Positions 25,720 to 32,648 are shown, counted from the stretch's first letter. The stretch: DNA of 64,000 nt from Phycisphaeraceae bacterium (GCA_028282805.1 JANQHD010000009.1:1-64000); one strand, 5' to 3'. Numbers and translations: made by a program. The notes: generated by a model not told the origin, from the letters alone.

Positions 25720-25748
25720 ATCCTAGCGGGGGTTACCAGCCACAGCAA
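25720..25748 (-). promoter_or_regulatory. Probable promoter of the cys operon
   Basis: On the minus strand, TTGCTG (25743-25748) and TAGGAT (25720-25725) are separated by 17 bases. Transcription would begin just ahead of the structured leader. The promoter lies in the AT-rich gap shared with the divergent ArsR-type gene, so that regulator may bind here. Confidence 0.5.
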
Positions 25749-25818
25749 TTAAACAATGTTATTCGAAATCAAGGCTATGTAACTCAATATTTTTCAGCAT
25801 CTTAGCTTGCATTTTATT

Positions 25819-25836
25819 CATCAATATACAATGATG
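25819..25836. promoter_or_regulatory. Probable ArsR-type operator overlapping a -10 box
   Basis: CATCA (25819-25823) and TGATG (25832-25836) are inverted around eight bases. This resembles the ATCA-centred dyads bound by ArsR-family proteins. The spacer contains TATACAAT, a good -10 element (TACAAT 25827-25832), nine bases before the regulator's ATG. Binding would block transcription, consistent with autorepression. Confidence 0.55.
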
Positions 25837-25841
25837 TATTT

Positions 25842-26180
25842 ATGATTAGGATGCGAACCGATCGTGGGTTGCCGGTCGCTTACGTGCGTCAAAGCGCGGC
25901 GGTGTGCCGGGCGCTGGCACACCCGGCGCGGTTCAAGCTGGCCGAGATCCTGCTCGCCGGCGAGCAGACGGTCGGCGAGCTGGTGAAGCTGACGAGCCTG
26001 CCGCAGAACGCGGTCAGCCAGCACCTGAAGGAACTGCACACGGCGAAGGTGATCTCGCGCACCAAGCGCGGTCGGCGGGTGATCTGCCGGTTGACCAGCG
26101 CCTTGGCCGCGAACCTCCTCCGCACCGCCCAGCGCGAGTACCAGCTCACCCGCAGCTACTCGGGCGGCGAAGCGATCTAA
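25842..26180 (+). CDS. ArsR-family winged-helix transcriptional regulator
   Basis: A 112-residue DNA-binding protein. ALAHPARFKLAEILLAGEQT (about 24-43) begins the helix-turn-helix, the recognition helix is in LPQNAVSQHLKELHTAKVIS (about 51-70), and the wing is TKRGRRVICRLT. No metal-binding cysteines of the ArsR/SmtB type are present, so the signal is probably not a metal. It is divergent from cysH and sulfite reductase across a 320-base gap that holds an operator-like dyad, so it is the likely regulator of sulfate assimilation and of itself. Confidence 0.85.
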   Translation: MIRMRTDRGLPVAYVRQSAAVCRALAHPARFKLAEILLAGEQTVGELVKLTSLPQNAVSQHLKELHTAKVISRTKRGRRVICRLTSALAANLLRTAQREYQLTRSYSGGEAI

Positions 26181-26190
26181 CGCCGCTCGA

Positions 26191-26248
26191 AACGATAAAG
26201 CGATCCGGGCGTGCGGGTCCGAGCGTTGATGGCGCAAGATGCACTAGC
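26191..26248 (+). repeat. Direct repeat, copy 1
   Basis: The segment matches 26357-26413 with one gap; in the last 38 positions (CCGGGC onward) only five bases differ by eye. Shared core: TCCGAGCGTTGATG, then CAAGATGC or TAAGATGC and CTAGC. The right end runs into a 59-base palindrome. Confidence 0.8.
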
Positions 26249-26302
26249 CGGCGGCATACCTGCCGCCGGTCCGGGACCGGCACCAGGTATGGTGCCGGCT
26301 AG
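26244..26302. repeat. 59-base imperfect palindrome
   Basis: The segment is centred on 26273. CTAGCCGGC (26244-26252) pairs with GCCGGCTAG (26294-26302), GGCA-TACCTG with CAGGTA-TGG-TGCC, and CCGGTCC (26266-26272) with GGACCGG (26274-26280). As RNA or single-stranded DNA it would form one long hairpin. It has no open reading frame of its own. Confidence 0.82.
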
Positions 26303-26339
26303 CGTCTAAGCGGGTGCGGCCGAGTCCTCACGGCAGTTT

Positions 26340-26362
26340 ATCGTTTATAGACTATAAACGAT
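26340..26362. repeat. Perfect 23-base palindrome, AT-rich
   Basis: ATCGTTTATAG (26340-26350) and CTATAAACGAT (26352-26362) are perfect inverted repeats around one base, in the midst of GC-rich sequence. It may be an operator for a dimeric regulator, part of the repeat element that starts at 26357, or a recombination site. The nearest genes end here rather than start, which argues against a simple promoter operator. Confidence 0.8.
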
Positions 26363-26413
26363 GAGTGAGCCGGGCGTGTGTGTCCGAGCGTTGATGACGT
26401 AAGATGCGCTAGC
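26357..26413 (+). repeat. Direct repeat, copy 2
   Basis: Second copy of the 57-base unit at 26191-26248, 166 bases further on. Its left end overlaps the right arm of the 23-base palindrome; copy 1 keeps only the AACGAT part of that arm. The order repeat-hairpin-palindrome-repeat suggests a small non-coding mobile unit or two tandem insertions. Confidence 0.78.
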
Positions 26414-26442
26414 GGGTGGGTGATAGGTGTTGGCAACCCCGC

Positions 26443-26892
26443 TTAACCGTCGGGCTGCGCCCACAAGTTTTGCAAGGGAACGCGCTCGTCCCAGGGTTCG
26501 GGGAAGACGTCGGAGACGTAACCCGTTGCGCCGAGTTCGTGACCGAGGCTCCACTCTGCGAGCGTCCACATCCGTGGGACCGAATCGATGAAGGTGCCGT
26601 CGTTCGGAACCGTCACCTCGTAGTCCACGTAAAACCAATCGAGCCGGCTGTCCCAGCCGTAGTCGTGTAACGTAATGGTGATGTCGTCGGTCTTGAAATC
26701 GCGCTCGATCATCCGGCGGATCGCGTGGCGTGAGGCGAGCGCGGCCGTGGACACGACGATCACCGGGACCGCGATCAGGGTCATCGCGATCATGACAAGC
26801 ACGATCGTCCGCCGCTTGGTGGATGCAGGGGCCTTGAGCATGTTCCCGATCATCGCACGGCGTCGCGGCAATAGCCAGTTTTCTTTCGTCAT
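26443..26892 (-). CDS. Membrane-anchored protein of unknown function
   Basis: A 149-residue protein with one membrane segment near the N-terminus (TIVLVMIAMTLIAVPVIVVS, about 26-45) and an outside domain rich in tryptophan and acidic residues (HDYGWDSRLDWFYVDYE, WTLAEWSLGHE). No family is recognised. The ATG at 26890-26892 (MTKENW) gives a basic N-terminus before the membrane segment; a later ATG (MIGNML) is possible. The composition is less GC-rich than the surroundings, and the gene sits beside the repeat cluster, so it may be a recent arrival. Confidence 0.6.
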   Translation of the reverse strand: MTKENWLLPRRRAMIGNMLKAPASTKRRTIVLVMIAMTLIAVPVIVVSTAALASRHAIRRMIERDFKTDDITITLHDYGWDSRLDWFYVDYEVTVPNDGTFIDSVPRMWTLAEWSLGHELGATGYVSDVFPEPWDERVPLQNLWAQPDG

Positions 26893-27161
26893 CACGCAAC
26901 GCGTAAAAGCGGACCGAACAGCGGCGCCGCGCCGGTGCGCCGTGCGCACCACGGCGCGGGCGGCGTTTGGGGGCTGGCATGAGGGTGTTTCGTGTCACGC
27001 TGTGCGCACGGCGACACTGTGGTGCGCGGCCGCGTGCGCACCGCTGGGCCGCGTTGCGCGCCTTCGCGTCGGGGGGCATGGGTAACCCCTGATTGCGGGG
27101 CGTAATCAAGGTTGGCCTGAAGCGCGTTGCGCCAAAACGACGCCACGATGCGCGAGGTGAA
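26893..27161. other. Gene-free gap with GGTGCGC inverted repeats
   Basis: This 269-base stretch holds no supported gene. It contains two short hairpins built from the same arms: GGTGCG-N5-CGCACC at about 26935-26951 and GGTGCGC-N8-GCGCACC at about 27021-27042, plus a lone TGTGCGCAC between them. The reading frames through it are shadows of GC-rich sequence. Confidence 0.55.
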
Positions 27162-27234
27162 TGGAGCGGACCGGGCTCGAACCGGCGACCTACGGCTTGC
27201 AAAGCCGTCGCTCTCCCAACTGAGCTACCGCCCC
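27162..27234 (-). tRNA. tRNA-Ala (anticodon UGC)
   Basis: The minus strand gives a full cloverleaf. The acceptor stem GGGGCGG pairs with CCGCTCC (one G-U pair), the D arm is GCTC...GAGC, the anticodon stem ACGGC/GCCGT has the loop TTTGCAA (anticodon TGC), and the T arm is GCCGG-TTCGAGC-CCGGT. The discriminator is A and CCA is not encoded. The G3-U70 pair that alanyl-tRNA synthetase needs is present. Confidence 0.96.
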
Positions 27235-27277
27235 GTCGTGGGTTGTGGATTCTATCGGCTCAACCGACGCTTGAACA

Positions 27278-27336
27278 TTGGTCATTGCGTATTGGTCATT
27301 CCGCCGCGCCATGAATGCCCAATGGTCAATGACCAA
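27278..27336. repeat. TTGGTCATTG inverted and direct repeats
   Basis: TTGGTCATTG (27278-27287) is repeated almost at once as ATTGGTCATT (27291-27300) and occurs inverted as CAATGACCAA (27327-27336), with AATGCCCAATGGTCAATG between. Runs of this CATTGGTCATT type are scattered between genes in a number of unrelated bacterial genomes. It lies between tRNA-Ala and the end of the PTS IIA gene. Confidence 0.7.
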
Positions 27337-27370
27337 ACCCCAAATGCGCGCTGCGTGACGCGCGACGAGG

Positions 27371-27844
27371 TCAGGGCGCGGCGGCGGCGTCTTGTTGCTC
27401 GATCAACGCGTACAGTTCGTCGGCGTTGAGCGCATCGCGGATCGCGGCGCGGGTGTCGGGGTTGGTCATCATCCGGCTGACGGTGGCCAGCGCCTGGATG
27501 TGCGGGCCGGTCTGGTCGGCGGGGCTGATCAGGAGGATGATCACGTCGACGGGCCGGCCGTCGATCGACTGGAAGTCGATGGGCTCGGCGGGCTTGCCGA
27601 TGGCCATGACGAGCTTGTCGCAGGTGTTGCACTTGCCGTGGGGGATGGCCAGGCCGTGGCCGATGCCGGTGGTGCGCGTGGACTCGCGTTGCCAGACGGC
27701 TTGGCGTGTGACCTCGGCGTCGGTGATCTGGCCGTGCTCGGCGAGCAGGTCGATCAGTTCGTAGATCGCGCCCTGCTTGTCGGTGGCGCCGAGCGGGACG
27801 CGGATGCATGTGGGTTGAAGGATGTCGGTCAGCCGCATGGTCAT
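27371..27844 (-). CDS. ptsN: PTS IIA protein of the fructose/nitrogen (PtsN) type
   Basis: A 157-residue EIIA domain. The phosphorylated His lies in TGIGHGLAIPHGKCN (about residues 60-74), the family signature. VDVIILLISPADQTGPHIQALA and a short C-terminal helix complete the fold. No sugar permease adjoins it, so a regulatory role like PtsN is more likely than transport. The start could also be the second ATG (MRL, two codons on). It is divergent from the UbiA-family gene. Confidence 0.85.
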   Translation of the reverse strand: MTMRLTDILQPTCIRVPLGATDKQGAIYELIDLLAEHGQITDAEVTRQAVWQRESTRTTGIGHGLAIPHGKCNTCDKLVMAIGKPAEPIDFQSIDGRPVDVIILLISPADQTGPHIQALATVSRMMTNPDTRAAIRDALNADELYALIEQQDAAAAP

Positions 27845-27990
27845 GGTTCGGCCCCGTCTCCCGTAGGGGGTGGTTCACTGGCCCGTCCGTCCGCCGCTCA
27901 CCACGTCGGTGCGGTCGGGGTCGGGTGCGAATCTGGTATGCTACGGGCGGCCGACGCCATGTTCAACAACGATTAACCTCGGGGCCCTGT

Positions 27991-28977
27991 TTGACCGACC
28001 CATCCGTTAAAACGACCGCCAACCGCGTCTGGGCCGTGCTATCGCTGATGCGGGTCGCCCTGGTGCCCACGGCGGTGTCGAATATCTGGCTGGTCGTGCT
28101 GTGGACGTGGCAATTTGAGCAAGGCCGGCCGATCACGCAGCTGCCGCTGTGGTTGGCGTTGTGGGTCACGGCCCTGGTCGCCCTCGGCCTGTACAGCTTC
28201 GGCATGGTGCTCAACGACCTGCTGGACGCCCGGCGGGACCGGTTGTTCGCCGCCCACCGGCCGTTGCCTTCGGGGCGGGTCACGCCGCAGACGGCGACGC
28301 TCGTGGCCCTGACGTCGCTGCTGGCGGCGTTGGCGTGCGCCGCGTTGCTGGGCGCGAGCAGCGCGTTTATGTGCGTGATCTGTGCGGGCCTGATCATGTT
28401 TTACAACTCGGCGGGCAAGCACCTTCCGGCGCTGGGGCTGACGACGCTGGGGTTGATCCGCGTGTCGCACATGCTCATCGCCAACCCGAGCTTGCAGTTC
28501 ATGTGGCTGGCGTGGTTGATCTTCTCGCACGTGCTGCTGGTCAGCGGCATCGCCTACGTGATGGAGCGCAAACGCCCCCGCCTGTACCCGCAGGAGGTCG
28601 TCGGTCTGGCGTTCGGGTGGGTGATCATCACGCTGTTGTTCGTGTCGTGGATGACGCGGCGTGACGGGTTGATGCCCGAAACGCAGGCGCGCGTGTGGTT
28701 CGGGCCGTTGGTTGCCGGGGCGGGTTTTGCCCTCGTCGCCCCGCTGCTCGCCCGCTCCGGCGGCGACCGGCGCGCGGGCGGTCAACGGCTCATGCGCTGG
28801 GGGCTGCTGTGGTTGATCGTCTACGACGCCGCCTGGCTCGCCGCGGCAAAGCTGTGGTGGCAGGCGGGCCTGGTGGTGAGCCTTTTCGTTCTGGCGTGCG
28901 TCATGGTGGTGTGGATGCGGAAGATCAAACACGCACACACAGAACCACCCAGCACGAGTGAGGACCCGAACCCATGA
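27991..28977 (+). CDS. UbiA-family prenyltransferase
   Basis: A 328-residue integral membrane protein with about nine hydrophobic segments. The first aspartate-rich motif NDLLDARRDRLFAAHRPLPS (about 68-87) is the prenyl-diphosphate site of the UbiA superfamily. The second motif is not clear: the expected region reads SGIAYVMERKRPRLYPQE. The acceptor is unknown; relatives make quinones, haem or polyprenylated lipids. The start is uncertain: TTG at 27991 is taken because the N-terminal helix begins soon after, but ATG at 28048 is possible. A five-codon reading frame (27959-27976) precedes it. The stop overlaps the sulfatase ATG (ATGA). Confidence 0.82.
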   Translation: MTDPSVKTTANRVWAVLSLMRVALVPTAVSNIWLVVLWTWQFEQGRPITQLPLWLALWVTALVALGLYSFGMVLNDLLDARRDRLFAAHRPLPSGRVTPQTATLVALTSLLAALACAALLGASSAFMCVICAGLIMFYNSAGKHLPALGLTTLGLIRVSHMLIANPSLQFMWLAWLIFSHVLLVSGIAYVMERKRPRLYPQEVVGLAFGWVIITLLFVSWMTRRDGLMPETQARVWFGPLVAGAGFALVAPLLARSGGDRRAGGQRLMRWGLLWLIVYDAAWLAAAKLWWQAGLVVSLFVLACVMVVWMRKIKHAHTEPPSTSEDPNP

Positions 28978-30479
28978 AACCGCACATCGCCCTGTTGTTC
29001 CTGATCGGCACGCTGTGGTTTGCGACGCACGCGAGCGCGGCGGACAGGCCCAACATCCTGTGGATCTTCTCCGAAGACCTCTCGCCCTACATCGGCTGCT
29101 ACGGCGACCCGATCAACAAGCGGCACACCCCCACCCTCGACAGGCTCGCCGCCGAGGGGGTGATGTTCAAACGGGTCTACATGCCCGCGCCGGTCTGTTC
29201 GTCGTGCCGGTCGGCGATCATCACCGGCGTGATGCAGACCACCACCGGCACCCACCAGCACCGCTCGTCGCGCGCCGGCCGGGGCCCGGTGCCCGAGAAA
29301 GTCCGCATCCACCTGCCCAAGGGCATGAAGACCATCCCCGAGCTGATGCGTGAGGCCGGTTACTTCACCTTCAACAGCGGCAAGGACGACTACAACTTCC
29401 ACTACGACCGCCGTGAGCTTTACAGCGTGGGCACGAGGGCCAACTACGTGCCGGGGATGAACGGCTGGCAGGGCAACTTTGCGCAGCATTCCGGTTCGTT
29501 CACCAAGGACACATGGAACGCCCGGCCGGACAAGTCGCAGCCGTGGTTCGGGCAGATCATGCTCTGGGGCGGCAAGGCGGGTGAGCGTCACGTCCGCGAG
29601 GGGCAGAAGCTCGGCGTCGACGACGTGCCGTTGCCGCCGTACTTCCCCGACACCCCCGCCCACCGCAAGGCGTGGACCACGCACTACAACGCCGTGCGCG
29701 GCGTCGACCACCAAGTCCAGCAGATACTCGACCAGCTCGAAGCCGACGGCGAACTTAAAAACACCCTGGTGTTCTTCTTCTCCGACCACGGCAACAACCA
29801 GTCGCTGCGTCACAAGCAGTTCTGCTACGAGGGCGGCGTGCACGTGCCGTTGGTTGTTTATGGCGACCACCCGGCGCTGAAGGCCGGTGTCGTGCGGGCG
29901 GACCTCGTATCCGGCCTCGACATCCCGGCCACGACGCTCGCGCTGGCGGGAGTCGACATGCCGGGCTACCTCGACGGGGTCGACCTGTTTGCCGACGACC
30001 ACGTGGCGCGCGACCACGTGGTCTCCGCGCGTGACCGGTGCGACTACACCATCGACCGCATCCGCACGGTGCGCAGCGAACGCTTCCGGTACATCCGTAA
30101 TTACTACCCGGATCGGCCGATGCTCCAGGCGCAGTACCGCGACAACCAGAACACGGTCAAAGACCTCAAACGCCTCCACCACGAGGGCGGGCTCACCGCG
30201 TACCAGGCCGAGTTCTGGTTCGGCCTCCGCCCCCAAGAAGAGCTCTACGACATCGCCAACGACCCGCACCAGACCCACAACCTCGCAACCGACCCCGCTT
30301 ACGCCAGCGAACTCCGCAGGCACCGCGCGATCCTCGAGCGATGGATCAAGGCAACCGGCGACCGGGGCCAGTCGCCCGAAGACCCGGTCCAGCTGAAAGC
30401 GACGTACGACCTGTGGAAGAACCGCGACATCTTCAAGAACGCCAAGGTCAACCCGGAGTACGACCAGTTCCGGCAGTAG
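28974..30479 (+). CDS. Exported sulfatase (arylsulfatase family)
   Basis: A 501-residue protein with a signal peptide (ALLFLIGTLWFATHASA), followed by ADRPNILWIFSEDLSPYIGC with the first metal-ligand Asp. The active-site loop reads PVCSSCRSAIITG. The Cys that becomes formylglycine is present, but the usual C-x-P-S-R is C-S-S-C-R, lacking the Pro and Ser. Other conserved parts are TLVFFFSDHGNNQSLRHKQ (metal ligands) and YEGGVHVPLVV. Sulfatases of this group remove sulfate from marine polysaccharides in the periplasm. It is translationally coupled to the prenyltransferase gene. Confidence 0.9.
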   Translation: MKPHIALLFLIGTLWFATHASAADRPNILWIFSEDLSPYIGCYGDPINKRHTPTLDRLAAEGVMFKRVYMPAPVCSSCRSAIITGVMQTTTGTHQHRSSRAGRGPVPEKVRIHLPKGMKTIPELMREAGYFTFNSGKDDYNFHYDRRELYSVGTRANYVPGMNGWQGNFAQHSGSFTKDTWNARPDKSQPWFGQIMLWGGKAGERHVREGQKLGVDDVPLPPYFPDTPAHRKAWTTHYNAVRGVDHQVQQILDQLEADGELKNTLVFFFSDHGNNQSLRHKQFCYEGGVHVPLVVYGDHPALKAGVVRADLVSGLDIPATTLALAGVDMPGYLDGVDLFADDHVARDHVVSARDRCDYTIDRIRTVRSERFRYIRNYYPDRPMLQAQYRDNQNTVKDLKRLHHEGGLTAYQAEFWFGLRPQEELYDIANDPHQTHNLATDPAYASELRRHRAILERWIKATGDRGQSPEDPVQLKATYDLWKNRDIFKNAKVNPEYDQFRQ

Positions 30480-30491
30480 TGTGCGGCGGCT

Positions 30492-31334
30492 TTACGTCCA
30501 GCCCAGGCGGTAGAAGACGGCGGTGAACAGCAGGTCGGCGCTGATGATGCCGACGATGGAGTGCACGACGGTGAGGGTGGTGGCCTTGCCGACGCCGGCG
30601 GCGCCGCCGGAGACCCTCAGGCCGTTGTAGCAGGCGATCAGGCCGATCAGGCCGCCGAACACGCCGGCCTTGACCAGGCCGGTGAACAGGTCGCTGACGC
30701 TGATCTGCTCGAGCGTGTTGTGATAAAAAACCTTGGGTGGGATGTCGAGCATGAAGATGCCGACGACGGCGCCGGCGAGCATGGCGACGATGTCGGCGAT
30801 CACGCAGAGCACGACCAGTCCGATCACGGTGGCCAGCACGCGGGGCAGCACGAGGAAGCGCACCGGGTTGAGCGCCATCGACTCGAGCGCCTCGATCTCT
30901 TCGCCGACGACCATGGTGCCGAGTTCCGCGGCGACCGAGGCGCCGGCGAAGCCCGTGAGCACGATCGCCGAGATCAGCGGCCCCAGCTCGCGCAGCACGG
31001 CGATGGCGTTGATGTTGGCGACCTTGTCGGTCTGGCCGAAGGTTTCCAGCGGCGGGGCCATCTGCAAGACCATGATCAGGCCAATGCACGCGCTGACCAG
31101 CACGATGATGCCGGTGGACATCACGCCGATGCGCACGAGCTGCTGGTAGAAGGCGTGGCGGCCGAAGCGGACCTTGCGGAAGATCAGCGAGCTGGCGACC
31201 CAGCCGACGACCTGCGCCAGCAGCACGGCCAGGCCGCCGACGTATTCGATCTGGCCGTTGACGAACCCGCCCAGGCCGGTGATCGAACGCACGACGGCGG
31301 AATCCTGCTTGGCTGGCTGGGGTGTGTCGTTCAT
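30492..31334 (-). CDS. mlaE: MlaE-family ABC transporter permease
   Basis: A 280-residue membrane protein. VLVSACIGLIMVLQMAPPLE at about 80-100, the coupling segment MVVGEEIEALESMALNPVRFLVLPRVLA (about 145-172) and several further membrane segments identify the MlaE/TRIC-ABC permease family, which moves phospholipids between the inner and outer membranes. The ATPase (MlaF) and the substrate-binding protein (MlaD) are not in the window. It is the last gene of an operon with a STAS protein and an RsbW-like kinase, which is unusual company. It ends 12 bases from the sulfatase stop. Confidence 0.88.
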   Translation of the reverse strand: MNDTPQPAKQDSAVVRSITGLGGFVNGQIEYVGGLAVLLAQVVGWVASSLIFRKVRFGRHAFYQQLVRIGVMSTGIIVLVSACIGLIMVLQMAPPLETFGQTDKVANINAIAVLRELGPLISAIVLTGFAGASVAAELGTMVVGEEIEALESMALNPVRFLVLPRVLATVIGLVVLCVIADIVAMLAGAVVGIFMLDIPPKVFYHNTLEQISVSDLFTGLVKAGVFGGLIGLIACYNGLRVSGGAAGVGKATTLTVVHSIVGIISADLLFTAVFYRLGWT

Positions 31335-31337
31335 GCG

Positions 31338-31685
31338 TTACGCCTGGGTCGCGGCCTGCCGGTCGTCGACGATGGTGAACACCATGTCGAGGCGTGCGAT
31401 CTCGAAGATGCTGCGCACCTTATCCTGCAGGCCGCAGAGCACCATCTTGCCGCCGGCCTTGCGCTGTGCCTGGAGGGCCTCGACGAGCGTGGCGACGCCG
31501 GACGAGTCCATGTAGGGCACGTCGGCGAGGTCGACGACGATGCGCTGGTGCCCGCGTGCCGTGAGGTTGATCAGCGACTGGCGCAGCTCGGGCGATCGGC
31601 TGAGGTCGATCTCGCCGTTGAGCGCGAGGTAGACGCCGTCTTCGATCGGTTCGTTGGTTGCGATGATGGAATCGTTTGGGCTCAT
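31338..31685 (-). CDS. STAS-domain protein, anti-sigma-factor-antagonist type
   Basis: A 115-residue single STAS domain. VVDLADVPYMDSSGVATLVE (about 53-72) holds the conserved Asp-Ser-Ser-Gly, where the Ser is phosphorylated by RsbW-type kinases in RsbV/SpoIIAA relatives. It lies between the kinase-like gene and the MlaE-like permease, which begins 3 bases on. Two roles are possible: a partner-switch regulator controlled by the adjacent kinase, or an MlaB-like STAS subunit of the permease complex. Confidence 0.88.
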   Translation of the reverse strand: MSPNDSIIATNEPIEDGVYLALNGEIDLSRSPELRQSLINLTARGHQRIVVDLADVPYMDSSGVATLVEALQAQRKAGGKMVLCGLQDKVRSIFEIARLDMVFTIVDDRQAATQA

Positions 31686-31700
31686 GGTGATCTTCGGGGG

Positions 31701-32150
31701 TTATGTGCTGGGTGCGGTGGCGGCGTCGAAGGCCTTGGCCATGTACAGGCGCATGCCCCCGCCCTCGCGTTTGGTGTATTCGACTTCGTCCATGATCTGC
31801 TTGATGATGTGAACGCCCAGGCCGCCGGGCCGCACGTCTTCGAGGTCGCGGCCGCGGATCAGCTCGGGTTCGACCTGCTTGCCGAGGTCTTCGACGACGA
31901 TCACGAAGCCGGCCTTGCCGTTGACGCCGTCGGGCTTGAAGCGGACCCAGATGGGCCGGTCCTCGGCGTTGTCGTAGCCGTGGCGGATGACGTTGGTCAC
32001 CGCCTCGTCGACGGCGAGCATGACCTTGCCGCAGTCGGCTTCGTCGAGGCCGAAGCGCTCGAGGGCCGTGCTGATCGCCGCCCGCACCACGCACAGGTAC
32101 ACGGGCTTGGAGACGATGCACAGCTCGATGTCGAAGGCCTGTTCCATCAT
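31701..32150 (-). CDS. RsbW-like serine kinase / anti-sigma factor ATPase
   Basis: A 149-residue GHKL-type ATPase. VMLAVDEAVTNVIRHGYD (N box, about 45-62), VVEDLGKQVEP (G1) and GGLGVHIIKQIMDEVEY (G2) are as in RsbW/SpoIIAB-type regulators. These bind either a sigma factor or, after phosphorylating it, release a STAS partner; the STAS gene follows 15 bases downstream. The ATG at 32148-32150 overlaps the stop of the lipoprotein gene (ATGA). No sigma factor gene adjoins it, so its partner may be the STAS protein on the MlaE-like permease. Confidence 0.88.
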   Translation of the reverse strand: MMEQAFDIELCIVSKPVYLCVVRAAISTALERFGLDEADCGKVMLAVDEAVTNVIRHGYDNAEDRPIWVRFKPDGVNGKAGFVIVVEDLGKQVEPELIRGRDLEDVRPGGLGVHIIKQIMDEVEYTKREGGGMRLYMAKAFDAATAPST

Positions 32151-32545
32151 GACTGATCTTCGGCTTGTTCGGGGGCGGCGGCTTGAATCCGGCCGGCCTG
32201 GTATGCGGCGACCCACCGCCGGACCGCGGCGTCGCGCTGGTGGGCCGGGGCGTAGGGGTCGTATTGCAGGCGATCGCCGGTGAGCTTTTCGAGCGCGATG
32301 ATGGCGTACATGCGGACCGCCGGGTCGTCGCTGTTGAGCTGTTCGATGAGCTGGGGGATGCGCGTCTTGTCGTGCTGGCCGCCGGCCTGCCGGATGGCGT
32401 AGAGCTTGCTGGCGGGGTTTTCCGACTCGAAGCCGCCCTCGCTGGCCGGCGGCGGGGCGCAGGCGGGTGTGAGCCACACCACCGCCGCGAGCCCGACGGC
32501 CGCGACGCACCGGCGCACGATGTTGTGCCAACCCGCACCCTTCAT
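32147..32545 (-). CDS. Lipoprotein with a HEAT-like repeat
   Basis: A 132-residue protein with a lipoprotein signal ([15 protein letters not shown]). One clear HEAT-type repeat pair follows: [20 protein letters not shown] and IALEKLTG. The C-terminus ends in a glutamine- and alanine-rich tail. The function is unknown; as first gene of the operon with the kinase, STAS protein and MlaE-like permease, it may report on envelope state. TAGAAT (32554-32559, minus strand) lies eight bases before the ATG. Confidence 0.75.
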   Translation of the reverse strand: MKGAGWHNIVRRCVAAVGLAAVVWLTPACAPPPASEGGFESENPASKLYAIRQAGGQHDKTRIPQLIEQLNSDDPAVRMYAIIALEKLTGDRLQYDPYAPAHQRDAAVRRWVAAYQAGRIQAAAPEQAEDQS

Positions 32546-32553
32546 CGACGCTC

Positions 32554-32559
32554 ATTCTA
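32554..32559 (-). promoter_or_regulatory. TAGAAT -10-like box before the HEAT lipoprotein operon
   Basis: TAGAAT on the minus strand lies eight bases before the ATG at 32545 with no Shine-Dalgarno sequence between. It is a leaderless-type candidate and the likely promoter of the four-gene operon. Confidence 0.5.
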
Positions 32560-32648
32560 TGCCCACACGGACGGTTATGAAAGCTCCAGCCCCCCGCCGT
32601 TGTCACCGACGCAGGTGGGCATTACCATCGCTCGTTTTCACGGACCCG

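Noticed and set aside
26345-27202. A 285-codon minus-strand frame over the repeat region and tRNA-Ala
   Set aside because: It passes through a tRNA gene and a perfect palindrome and competes with the 26443 frame, which has a clear membrane segment.
26181-27370. CRISPR array or insertion sequence in the repeat-rich region
   Set aside because: Only two repeat copies, unequal spacing, and no cas or transposase gene anywhere in the window.
30561-32156. A 531-codon frame antisense to the mlaE-STAS-kinase operon
   Set aside because: Shadow frame, rich in Asp, His and Ala; the minus-strand genes have intact motifs.
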